Part shown: piece by piece, positions 43,586 through 51,739 of the stretch
How positions within the stretch are numbered: position 1 is the first letter of the stretch
Layout: every line of letters begins with the position of its first letter
Origin: Aquiflexum sp041751335
Lineage (GTDB): Bacteria > Bacteroidota > Bacteroidia > Cytophagales > Cyclobacteriaceae
Reading direction: 5' to 3'
Length of the DNA: 64,000 nt
Assembly (NCBI RefSeq): GCF_041751335.1
Contig: NZ_JBGSXS010000243.1
Location: 1-64,000 of the forward strand
Translations under genes and position numbers: made by a program
Notes under the pieces: generated by a model
Database searches by the model: none
The model's input: the letters and a program-made list of their open reading frames with translations, nothing else
What the model was told of the DNA's origin: nothing

Positions 43586-44764
43586 CTACAGTTTTTCAAT
43601 TACAATAGCAGATGCACCACCACCTCCATTGCAGATACCGGCAACACCAATTTTTCCATTCTTTTTGGTAAGTACTGAATAGAGGGTCGAAATTATTCTA
43701 GCTCCTGAAGCGCCTAGTGGATGTCCAAGAGAAACCGCACCGCCAAATACATTTAATTTGTCATTGTCCAAATTCAACTGACGCTGATTGGCTATGGCCA
43801 CTGCTGCAAAGGCCTCGTTGATTTCATAGAAATCAACATCTCTTTCAGTTAGACCTGCATTTTTGATCGCTTTTGGTATGGCTATGGAAGGGGTGGTTGT
43901 AAACCAAAGAGGATCCTGTGCAGCATCTGCAAAGCCAATAATTTTTGCAATCGGTTTGACTCCCAATTCCTGAACTTTTTCTTTACTCATCAGAACCAAG
44001 GCAGATGCCCCATCATTCATTGTTGAAGCATTGGCTGCAGTTACAGTACCATCTTTATCAAATACAGGTCTCAAAGAAGGGATTTTATCGAACATGACAT
44101 TTTTGTATTCCTCATCTTCATCTATGATGATGGTCTCACCTTTTCTTCCTTTGATTTCCACTGGTATAACCTCTTCTTTGAAAGCACCTGCTTTCCAAGC
44201 TTCAGCAGACCGTGTGTAAGATTGGATCGCGTAGTTGTCCTGCTCTTCTCGTGTGATATTCATTTCCTTGGCAGTATTATCTGCACAGTTCCCCATTGGG
44301 AACTTATAATAGACCTCAAACAAACCATCTTTTACCAAACCGTCTACAAATTCCGCATTTCCATATTTGTAGCCAAATCTGGCTTTGGGTACATAATAAG
44401 GGACATTGGACATACTTTCCATTCCTCCTGCAACAATCACGTCATTTTGGCCCGTCATGATGGACTGGGCTGCAAACATTACTGCTTTCATTCCAGAAGA
44501 GCATACCTTGTTTATGGTGGTACATGGCACATTGTATCCGATCCCTGCACCGATAGCCGCTTGTCGGGCAGGCGCTTGGCCCAAGTTGGCCGAAATCACA
44601 TTTCCCATAAGGACTTCCTCAACTTCCTTTGAATCAATTCCTGCTTTTTCAAGTGCACCTTTTATGGCAATACTTCCTAATTCCACTGCTGTGAGTCCTG
44701 ATAATTTTCCACCAAAACTTCCTAAAGGCGTTCTGACTGCTGATACAATATATACTTCTTTCAT
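43586..44764 (-). CDS. Acetyl-CoA C-acetyltransferase (thiolase)
   Basis: The 392-residue enzyme condenses two acetyl-CoA to acetoacetyl-CoA, or cleaves the reverse in fatty-acid and ketone breakdown. The active-site nucleophile is C88 in NKVCSSGMKAV. The other catalytic residues are H348 in GHPLGASGARI and C378 in GICNGGGGASA, which is the full set. The length is that of biosynthetic-type thiolases (about 390-395) rather than the longer trifunctional-beta type. It stands alone next to a repeat-rich gap. Whether its role is degradative or biosynthetic is not decided by sequence. Confidence 0.96.
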   Translation of the reverse strand: MKEVYIVSAVRTPLGSFGGKLSGLTAVELGSIAIKGALEKAGIDSKEVEEVLMGNVISANLGQAPARQAAIGAGIGYNVPCTTINKVCSSGMKAVMFAAQSIMTGQNDVIVAGGMESMSNVPYYVPKARFGYKYGNAEFVDGLVKDGLFEVYYKFPMGNCADNTAKEMNITREEQDNYAIQSYTRSAEAWKAGAFKEEVIPVEIKGRKGETIIIDEDEEYKNVMFDKIPSLRPVFDKDGTVTAANASTMNDGASALVLMSKEKVQELGVKPIAKIIGFADAAQDPLWFTTTPSIAIPKAIKNAGLTERDVDFYEINEAFAAVAIANQRQLNLDNDKLNVFGGAVSLGHPLGASGARIISTLYSVLTKKNGKIGVAGICNGGGGASAIVIEKL

Positions 44765-45211
44765 TTGGGTTTATTTTTTAGACGTGAGATGTGAGATAAG
44801 AGTATAATCTTTGAGGTCTTTTTTTGACCTCGAAGGTTTTTGTCAAAGGGAAACGATGACCGAATTGCGAGAAATAAAGCCTATCCCGAGTACCAATGAC
44901 GTAAATCGGAGGAGCCGTCATGCTGATCCCGATGGCTATCGGGAGAAGCATCTTTCGAGGAACAGTAAAAGATAAATATGAACATAAATAGGACCTTTTG
45001 AGATTCCTCGTACATCGGAATGACGGGTAACCTGATGTCATTCGCCATTTTGAACATTTCTTCTACTGTTGGATATTCGGGGAGACAAAACCCAAGAAAC
45101 ATGAGTCAAGATTTAGGTTTTAGATTGAAGAATGAACTCAATATCCTAAACCTTTATATCTTACAAATGCCTAATTTTCCAATTTTCCAATTTTAAAGTC
45201 TTCCAATTTAA
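44765..45211. repeat. Interspersed palindromic element flanked by degenerate repeat words
   Basis: No gene is supported here. From about 44910 to 45030 a nested inverted repeat is seen. The outer arms are CCGTCAT (44915-44921) with ATGACGG (45020-45026), the middle arms CGAGGAA (44956-44962) with TTCCTCG (45004-45010), and inside is a TCCCGATGGCTATCGGGA hairpin (44927-44944). The minus strand reads GTCATTCCGATGTACGAGGA, a form known to me from interspersed repeats in many Bacteroidota. Words such as GTGAGATGTGAGATAAGAG (44783-44801) and CCAATTTTCCAATTTTA lie at its flanks. Confidence 0.62.
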
Positions 45212-46057
45212 TCACCACTCCGGCAAACCTCTTTCGGGTCTTTTGGTGGCTTTCTTCTGATTTTGTTGAATGTATCTGAGTTCGGCAGCATTCATGGCTT
45301 CCAAGATTTGTGCTGCCTGTTCGGGAGTGAGGTTCATTTCTTTTAGATTTTCCCTCATTTGTTCCATGGCTTTTTCTCTGTCACTCAGGTCACTTTCTAG
45401 ATCGCTTGGTTCTTCTGAATCCTCTTCTTTCTGAGATTTCTCACCAGATTTGTCATCTTTTTTCTGGGTTTCTGAAGCTTCGTCTTCTTCTGATTGTTCA
45501 TCACCCTCACCATCCTTACTTTCATCGGATTTTTTGTCCTGATCCTGTTGGTCTTGTTGCTCTTGATCTTGCTGGTCCTCACCGTCTTCGCCTTCCTGAT
45601 TTTGATCTTGTTGGTCAGGGTTTTCTTCAAGCCACCTGCTCAGCAATTCATAATTATATCGGGCAGATTCATTGAGATGATTTTTGATCAGGGCCATTTT
45701 AAAAGATTCCAAAGCCTCCTCATATTTTTTTTCTTCACCCAAGATCACCCCGGATTGGTTATAGGCGAAGGAAGCAAGATTTTTGTCCGGAGTGGTGATT
45801 AATCCTGAATAGGTTCTTTTGGCTTCTTCCAATTGACCGTTGTAATGATAACTTAGGGCTAAGTTATAATTGACATTTGGGGTATTCAGCTCAAAATCGG
45901 AAATAAGTTTAAGATGTGAGGCTACTGAAGCTTCATATTCCGTTGAAGCATAATCCTTAGCGGCGGTTTTAATGGCCTTATTGCGATCACTGACCTCCGT
46001 CAGAGAGGAAGGAATCATCAAAATGGATAATGTAAAAATTCTTATGACCAAATGCAT
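45212..46057 (-). CDS. BatC-like TPR protein with acidic Gln-rich segment
   Basis: The 281-residue protein has a signal peptide (MHLVIRIFTLSILMIPS), three TPR-like helices pairs (about 40-135, including YNLALSYHYNGQLEEAKRTY) and then a long low-complexity stretch of Asp, Glu, Gln and Lys (about 145-230). The conserved C-terminal helix follows (LTPEQAAQILEAMNAAELRYIQQ), ending in GLPEW. This matches BatC of the Bacteroides aerotolerance operon. BatC is thought to work with vWA proteins in the periplasm. The vWA gene is 17 bp upstream on the same strand. Confidence 0.86.
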   Translation of the reverse strand: MHLVIRIFTLSILMIPSSLTEVSDRNKAIKTAAKDYASTEYEASVASHLKLISDFELNTPNVNYNLALSYHYNGQLEEAKRTYSGLITTPDKNLASFAYNQSGVILGEEKKYEEALESFKMALIKNHLNESARYNYELLSRWLEENPDQQDQNQEGEDGEDQQDQEQQDQQDQDKKSDESKDGEGDEQSEEDEASETQKKDDKSGEKSQKEEDSEEPSDLESDLSDREKAMEQMRENLKEMNLTPEQAAQILEAMNAAELRYIQQNQKKATKRPERGLPEW

Positions 46058-46073
46058 GCTTTATAACACGGTT

Positions 46074-47039
46074 TTAAAGGTTTATGGTTTTTATGGGAAG
46101 CATTAAATCTAATAACGCCAAACCCAATCCAATAAGCAGGAAATAGAAGTATTTATTTGCTGAGGCTTCCACCATTCTCGTTCCAGTGACAGTGCCTTCC
46201 TGTCTTTCAATGGCAGCAATTAGATCGGGGATTTCCTGAACTTCATCGCTGAGTTCAAAATACTGTCCATCGGTCTGGGAAGCGATCAGTTTCAGGTTAT
46301 TGGATTCCAATCTGCTGATGGCAGGCTGATTGGTGGTAGGATCAATGATTTTGGAATTCCCCCTTGGTATTGTACTTCCTTGGCTGGTTCCTACTCCTAA
46401 TGAAAAAACTTTAATGCCTTGCTCGCTGAGTTTGCTGGTCTGATCCCTGAAATTATCTGCAAAGTCTTCCCCATCAGAAATCAATATCACTGATTTGGAG
46501 TTAATATCAGGAGAATTTTCCAGATTGAATTTGTCCAAGGCCATATTCAAGGGAGCACTCAAATCTGTACCCTGATTGGGTACAAGACTTGTATTGAGAC
46601 CATCCAAATGGAGTTGAATAACATTTTGGTCAAATGTTAAAGGGCATTGTACAAAAGCCTCTGAACTGAAAATAATTAATCCTATTCTGTCACCAGTGAA
46701 GTTTTTGACCAGATTTTTCAATTCGAATTTAATTCGCTGAAGTCGGCTCGGACCGATATCGTTTGCATTCATGGATTGCGAAAGATCAATGGCAATAAAT
46801 ATGTCTTTGCCCTCTTCTTTAATTTCTTTTAAAGCTGTGCCCACCGAAGGACCGGACAGCGCAATGAGAAATAAAACAAAATATGAAACCCTTAACAGTA
46901 TTTTGAAAAATAGTCGGTGCTTCTTTACTTCCAGCTTCTTATTGATAAGATAAAAACGGAATAGATAAATAAAGTAAAGCAAACCAAATAGGATTGCCAA
47001 AGTTGTAATCAGATTAATATCAGGATATGCCCAAATCAT
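46074..47039 (-). CDS. vWA-domain membrane protein, BatA/BatB type
   Basis: The 321-residue protein has two N-terminal membrane segments (about 10-30 and 47-64), then a von Willebrand A domain, and a last membrane helix (about 298-315, FYFLLIGLGLALLDLML). The MIDAS metal site is intact: AIDLSQSMN (D85, S87, S89), a later T/D pair in NQGTDLSAP and ILISDGED. BatA and BatB in Bacteroidota form a complex in the inner membrane implicated in stress tolerance. It belongs to an operon with the BatC-like gene; MoxR, DUF58, BatD and a second vWA gene are not in the window. Confidence 0.9.
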   Translation of the reverse strand: MIWAYPDINLITTLAILFGLLYFIYLFRFYLINKKLEVKKHRLFFKILLRVSYFVLFLIALSGPSVGTALKEIKEEGKDIFIAIDLSQSMNANDIGPSRLQRIKFELKNLVKNFTGDRIGLIIFSSEAFVQCPLTFDQNVIQLHLDGLNTSLVPNQGTDLSAPLNMALDKFNLENSPDINSKSVILISDGEDFADNFRDQTSKLSEQGIKVFSLGVGTSQGSTIPRGNSKIIDPTTNQPAISRLESNNLKLIASQTDGQYFELSDEVQEIPDLIAAIERQEGTVTGTRMVEASANKYFYFLLIGLGLALLDLMLPIKTINL

Positions 47040-47149
47040 GGCCTGAAATTATAAAATATATATGAAAAGAAAAGGAAATACATTTTATTGATATAATTTT
47101 CAACACCCAAATGCAATTATGCGTTATCCTATCAAACATTAAATCAAAC

Positions 47150-49537
47150 ATGAAGTTTTTGACCCTTTTATTCTCAGGGATTATATCTTTAAATTTTTTG
47201 GCTATTGCCCAAAACGAACAAAATATTTCAGGTCAGGTCCTTGAAGTAGACGGTGGCACCCCACTTCCGGGAGCAAATATTTATTGGGAATCAGATCCCC
47301 AAAAAGGTGTGGTTTCAGATATTGATGGATATTTTATGTTAGCGGCAAGTTCACTTCCTGAAAAGTTGATTATATCATATGTGGGATTTACACCTTCTCT
47401 TAGAATTCTGACAGTAAGGGACTTGAATAAGCCTTTGAAATTTTATCTAAAACCTGAGGAATTGTCTTTGGAGGAAATCATTATTAGAGACAGTAATCCT
47501 GAGCAAAATATTTTAGGTACCGATATGGGTAAATCAGTGGTTTCCATGGAAACTATCAAAAATATTCCTGCGCTATTTGGAGAGGTGGATTTATTGAGAA
47601 GTCTTCAACTGCTTCCCGGAGTGCAGACAGCAGGTGAGGGGACTACGGGACTATTCGTGAGAGGGGGTTCAGCGGACCAAAACCTGATACAATTGGATGG
47701 AGCTCCAGTATACAACCCATCACATTTTTTTGGTTTCTTCTCAGTTTTCAATCCTGATGCACTAAGTGGGGTGGAATTTTATAAAGGCAATATACCAGCG
47801 GAATTGGGAGGAAGGGTTTCTTCAGTAGTGGATGTTTCTCTACGTGAAGGGAATTTCCAAAAAATAAGAGGAGAAGGAGGGATAGGGACAATCAGTTCAC
47901 GATTCACTTTGGATGGTCCGATCGTCTCAGATAAATCTTCATTTATCATATCAGGAAGAAGGACCTATGCAGATTTGTTTTTGAGAATGTCGAGTAATGA
48001 AGATATCCGAAATAACCAACTTTATTTCTATGACCTGAGCGGAAAAGCCACCTTTCGGCTAAGTGATAAAGACAAACTTTCTGTTTCGAGTTATTATGGC
48101 TCGGACTTTTTAGGTATTTCCAACCAGTTTGGACTTGGGTGGAACAATTTCGTTTCATCTGTTAATTGGAACAGAAATATCAGCAATACGTCTTTTTTTG
48201 ACCTAAACGTTTATAATAGCAGGTATAATTATCAGGTTCTTTTTGATGATGATGGCAATGGTTTTAATTGGAACAATACGATTTCAGAAACTGGTGCAAG
48301 GATGGAATGGTCTTGGTTAAGCCCCAACAATTCAGTGATAAAAGCTGGATATCATCCACAGGTTTATAATTTCTCTCCGATCAGCCTTATTCCTGGGCCT
48401 GAAAGTAGTTTTGAAAATTTAAATACAAATCCCCGAAACGGACTGCAGAACAATATTTTTGTTTCAGGAACTACCGATCTAGGAAGTAAAACAAAGGTGG
48501 AAGCTGGACTAAGGTATGCACTGTATCAGGAAATCGGATCAGGTGTTATTTATAAATATGAAGGTGGAAGCCCATTGCCCGATTCTGAAATTATTGATAC
48601 CCTCAACTTGAGCAGGCTTCAAAGTGGAAAAGTTTTCCACAGGTTTGAGCCCAGGTTTTCGATAAGGTATTTGCTAAGAGATGACATTTCCCTTAAAGCT
48701 GCATTTAACCGAAACCATCAATTTATACAGGTTGCTACCAATAGTTCGGCAGGGTTACCCATTGACCGTTGGGTTCCGGCGGGAACTTACATTGAGCCAT
48801 TGCGAGGTGACCAATATTCGTTGGGAATATTTAAAAATTTCGGTTTGGACAAGTGGGAAGTTTCGGTAGAATCTTATTACAAGGATTTTAGAAATGTGGT
48901 GGATCTGAGACAAGGGGCTAGTGTGCTTTTTACAGATAATGTCGAGACGGAGCTTTTAACCGGGGTAGGTTATGCTTATGGAATGGAGTTTATGATCAGG
49001 AAAAATTTTGGTAAAACTACAGGATGGCTTGGTTATACCTATTCCAGAACATGGAGAAAAATAGACGGCATCAGTGGCAACAATTGGTACAATCCCAGAT
49101 TTGACAGACCCCATGATGTAAATCTGGTTTTCAATCATGAATTTTCAAAAAGGTGGATGGCAGGATTGACTTTTGTGTACACTACTGGTCAAGCGGTTAC
49201 TTTTCCTGTAGGTACTTATGAAATTGACACCCAAACCCTTCCTTTGTATGGAGAACAAAGGAATGCAGACAGATTCCCGGATTATCATAGGATGGATGCG
49301 TCCGTAACATGGAAGGGTAATGATAAAGGAAGAAGATGGAGGGGAAGTTGGAATTTTAGTGTATATAATCTTTATGGTCGAAAAAATCCTTTCACATTTC
49401 AATTCACGGATATTATCAATGAAGAAATTAATTTTGATCAGGACTCGGGGGAAGAAGTCACCTCTAGAAGACCTGGTGTAGTGATGACTTATCTGTTTAC
49501 ATTTTTGCCTTCTCTAACTTATAATTTCAAATTTTGA
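47150..49537 (+). CDS. TonB-dependent receptor with carboxypeptidase-regulatory-like domain
   Basis: The frame is open from 47111, but ATG at 47150 begins a proper signal peptide (MKFLTLLFSGIISLNFLAIAQ), giving 795 residues. A CarboxypepD-reg-like domain (ISGQVLEVDGGTPLPGANIY, to about residue 110) is followed by the plug with PALFGEVDLLRSLQLLPGVQ and GLFVRGGSADQNLIQLDG. Next is a 22-strand barrel ending PSLTYNFKF. Such receptors bring ligands such as iron chelates or glycans across the outer membrane using TonB energy. A DUF4249 lipoprotein gene overlaps its stop codon, the usual pairing for this group. No STN domain is present, so it has no signalling role visible. Confidence 0.93.
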   Translation: MKFLTLLFSGIISLNFLAIAQNEQNISGQVLEVDGGTPLPGANIYWESDPQKGVVSDIDGYFMLAASSLPEKLIISYVGFTPSLRILTVRDLNKPLKFYLKPEELSLEEIIIRDSNPEQNILGTDMGKSVVSMETIKNIPALFGEVDLLRSLQLLPGVQTAGEGTTGLFVRGGSADQNLIQLDGAPVYNPSHFFGFFSVFNPDALSGVEFYKGNIPAELGGRVSSVVDVSLREGNFQKIRGEGGIGTISSRFTLDGPIVSDKSSFIISGRRTYADLFLRMSSNEDIRNNQLYFYDLSGKATFRLSDKDKLSVSSYYGSDFLGISNQFGLGWNNFVSSVNWNRNISNTSFFDLNVYNSRYNYQVLFDDDGNGFNWNNTISETGARMEWSWLSPNNSVIKAGYHPQVYNFSPISLIPGPESSFENLNTNPRNGLQNNIFVSGTTDLGSKTKVEAGLRYALYQEIGSGVIYKYEGGSPLPDSEIIDTLNLSRLQSGKVFHRFEPRFSIRYLLRDDISLKAAFNRNHQFIQVATNSSAGLPIDRWVPAGTYIEPLRGDQYSLGIFKNFGLDKWEVSVESYYKDFRNVVDLRQGASVLFTDNVETELLTGVGYAYGMEFMIRKNFGKTTGWLGYTYSRTWRKIDGISGNNWYNPRFDRPHDVNLVFNHEFSKRWMAGLTFVYTTGQAVTFPVGTYEIDTQTLPLYGEQRNADRFPDYHRMDASVTWKGNDKGRRWRGSWNFSVYNLYGRKNPFTFQFTDIINEEINFDQDSGEEVTSRRPGVVMTYLFTFLPSLTYNFKF

Positions 49538-50367
49538 TGAGAAATATTTGGTTTACCTTATTTGGTCTTTTGCTTATTTCCTGTCAGGAGGAAATAGTTC
49601 TTGATTTGAAGACAGTAGATCCTACACCTGCTATAGAAGGTATTTGGACCAATAATGGTAGTATGAATCAGGTAAAGATTTTGTACTCGAAAGATTATTA
49701 TGATCAGGAACTTAATCCGATTATAGAAGATGCTGTAGTCAGCATTACCAACCTAAATACAGATAGAGTAATACCTTTTATTTTTTCGAAGCAGGCTAAA
49801 AGGTATTTACCTGTAAATAACCTTGGTGGGGTAATTGGAGACCGATATCAATTGAATGTAAAAATCGGAGAAAATGAATATGTTTCGGAAGGCACTATGC
49901 TTCCACCACCAATTCTTGATAGTATTAAGTATGAATTTAAAGAAAGAAGGTTTTTTAGAGAGGAAGGATATTATTTGACCGTCTTTGGAAAGATTCCTTT
50001 CGAAACTGAAAACAATTACCGGATACGCATCATCCAAAACGACACGCTAAAAAATAGCCGTTTTGATTATCTATTGTTTGACGATTCCTTTGGAACGTCG
50101 ATTTTGGATAATGGCTTCGAGCTTTCGGGATTTCCTTTTGCTGCCAATGATAGGATCAGGTTGGAATTGTACAGGCTCAACACAGATGCTTTCAATTATC
50201 TTACCCAGTTAGTTGACCTTCTATTCAATGATGGTGGTCTTTTTTCACCGCCACCTCAAAATCCTAAATCAAATATTAAGATCAAAAGTGGCAATGGTGA
50301 GGTATTGGGTTATTTTTTGGTGAGTCCTTATTTGAATGAGGTGGTAGAAATAGTCCCTGGCGAATAG
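49537..50367 (+). CDS. DUF4249 lipoprotein, partner of the TonB receptor
   Basis: The ATG at 49537 shares one base with the TGA of the receptor gene (TGATG) and starts a lipoprotein signal (MRNIWFTLFGLLLISCQE, Cys about residue 17), giving 276 residues; a TTG three bases upstream is not preferred. The mature protein is beta-rich and has the DUF4249 start VDPTPAIEGIWTNNG. DUF4249 proteins are found next to TonB receptors across Bacteroidota and may act like SusD-type surface binding proteins, which is inference. The coupled start indicates production with its receptor. Confidence 0.88.
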   Translation: MRNIWFTLFGLLLISCQEEIVLDLKTVDPTPAIEGIWTNNGSMNQVKILYSKDYYDQELNPIIEDAVVSITNLNTDRVIPFIFSKQAKRYLPVNNLGGVIGDRYQLNVKIGENEYVSEGTMLPPPILDSIKYEFKERRFFREEGYYLTVFGKIPFETENNYRIRIIQNDTLKNSRFDYLLFDDSFGTSILDNGFELSGFPFAANDRIRLELYRLNTDAFNYLTQLVDLLFNDGGLFSPPPQNPKSNIKIKSGNGEVLGYFLVSPYLNEVVEIVPGE

Positions 50368-50403
50368 CCAAATTATTTTTGAAAGTGGTTCAGAGTTTAT
50401 TTC

Positions 50404-50411
50404 TACTTTTG
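50404..50411 (+). promoter_or_regulatory. Putative promoter of the methyltransferase gene
   Basis: TACTTTTG matches TAnnTTTG, and TTTTTG at 50376-50381 lies 22 bases upstream, close to the usual spacing. The start codon at 50416 would then be almost at the 5' end of the RNA, giving a leaderless or near-leaderless message. Confidence 0.42.
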
Positions 50412-50415
50412 TAAG

Positions 50416-51585
50416 ATGATAGATTTTGGAACCAAAGGGAAAGTTGTCATTACATTCAAGGACAGGTTTGCTTCCTATGTTGAGATTGAATTGAGTGAAT
50501 TGGGTTTTAAGCCTATAAAAGTTGAGCGGACTTCAATTGAACTTCACGTATCCATGCATGATTGTATTTTTTTAAATCTCCATTTGAGGACAGCTAGCCA
50601 CGTACTTTTCGAGATCAAATCACTCTATCTTCACCATGCAGATGATATTTATCGAAGGTTAAAAGCAATACCTTGGGAAGAATTTATCAATGAGGATTCC
50701 TATTTCTCTGTGATATCGCATGTCGACAACGATAGTGTAGACAACCCACTTTTTGTCAATGTCAGGGTAAAAGATGCCATTGTAGACCGATTCAGGGATA
50801 AATCTGGAGTAAGACCCAATTCGGGTTCAGAATTGGATGGTGCTGTTTTTCAATTGTTCTGGAAGGAAACTCAAGCTTCCTTGTACATCAACACTTCTGG
50901 AGAAACCCTTGCCAAACATGGCTATAGAAAGATACCCGGGAAAGCACCCATGTTGGAAGCCTTGGCTGCTGCTACAATTTACGCGACGGGTTGGGACAGA
51001 GAGAGCCCTTTTGTCAATCCCATGTGCGGTTCTGGCACTTTGGCTCTAGAGGCAGCCATGATTGCGACTGATAGGTATCCAGGACTGTATCGTGACCATT
51101 ATGCCTTCATGCATATATTGGGTTATGAGGAATCATTCTACTCAAATCAAAAAGTACTATTAGAGAATAAAATAAAAGACAAACCAACCTTAAGGGTGAT
51201 TGCAAGTGATATCAGCGAACAAGCAGTTTTATTCAGTAAAGAAAATGCAGGTTATGCCGAAATGGAAGAAATCATTGGGTTTGAAGTCTGTGATTTTGAA
51301 GACACCACCATTCCCGAATCAGATAATGGTATTGTGATTTTTAATCCTGAGTATGGAGAAAGGCTAGGAGAAGAGGAAGAATTGGGATTGACTTACAAAA
51401 GGATTGGGGACTTTTTGAAACAAAAGTGTGCAGGATACACAGGATATATATTCTCTGGAAATCCATCATTGGCTAAAAAAGTCGGTCTGAGAGCCTCCAG
51501 AAAAATCGAATTTTATAACGGTACAATTGATTGCAGGTTATTGAAATTTGAATTGTATAAAGGGACTAAGAAGGTTGTTGAATAA
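50416..51585 (+). CDS. THUMP-domain class I RNA N2-guanine methyltransferase, RlmL-N/YpsC-like
   Basis: The 389-residue protein has a THUMP RNA-binding domain (about 45-155) and a Rossmann-type methyltransferase domain. The SAM site is ATGWDRESPFVNPMCGSGTL with the family-specific NPMCGSGTLALEAAM, and a second acidic motif is VIASDISEQAV. Motif IV reads FNPEYGERLGE (N310, P311, E312, Y313), whereas the common form is NPPYGERL. Relatives methylate 23S rRNA guanine, and the exact site cannot be told. The protein corresponds to the N-terminal half of E. coli RlmL. A terminator follows the stop. Confidence 0.9.
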   Translation: MIDFGTKGKVVITFKDRFASYVEIELSELGFKPIKVERTSIELHVSMHDCIFLNLHLRTASHVLFEIKSLYLHHADDIYRRLKAIPWEEFINEDSYFSVISHVDNDSVDNPLFVNVRVKDAIVDRFRDKSGVRPNSGSELDGAVFQLFWKETQASLYINTSGETLAKHGYRKIPGKAPMLEALAAATIYATGWDRESPFVNPMCGSGTLALEAAMIATDRYPGLYRDHYAFMHILGYEESFYSNQKVLLENKIKDKPTLRVIASDISEQAVLFSKENAGYAEMEEIIGFEVCDFEDTTIPESDNGIVIFNPEYGERLGEEEELGLTYKRIGDFLKQKCAGYTGYIFSGNPSLAKKVGLRASRKIEFYNGTIDCRLLKFELYKGTKKVVE

Positions 51586-51611
51586 AAAAACCGGCTTAAT
51601 GCCGGTTTTTT
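51585..51611 (+). terminator. Intrinsic terminator after the methyltransferase gene
   Basis: AAAAAACCGGC pairs with GCCGGTTTTTT across the loop TTAAT immediately after the stop codon, with a T run to 51611. The perfect stem and tail make it a strong site. Confidence 0.9.
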
Positions 51612-51739
51612 ATTGATAATTACATTATTTAAATGGCAACAGATTCTTATTAATACGCTTCAATTATGGTTGCCCTATATTTCTGTCTTGCGTCTTGCGT
51701 CTTTTGTCTAAAAATGGATTCAATTCCATAACCCCCCAA

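Noticed and set aside
45494..45802. Hydrophobic plus-strand frame opposite the BatC-like gene
   Set aside because: Its leucine/isoleucine-rich product is the antisense of an acidic Glu/Asp/Gln tract, so it is a compositional shadow.
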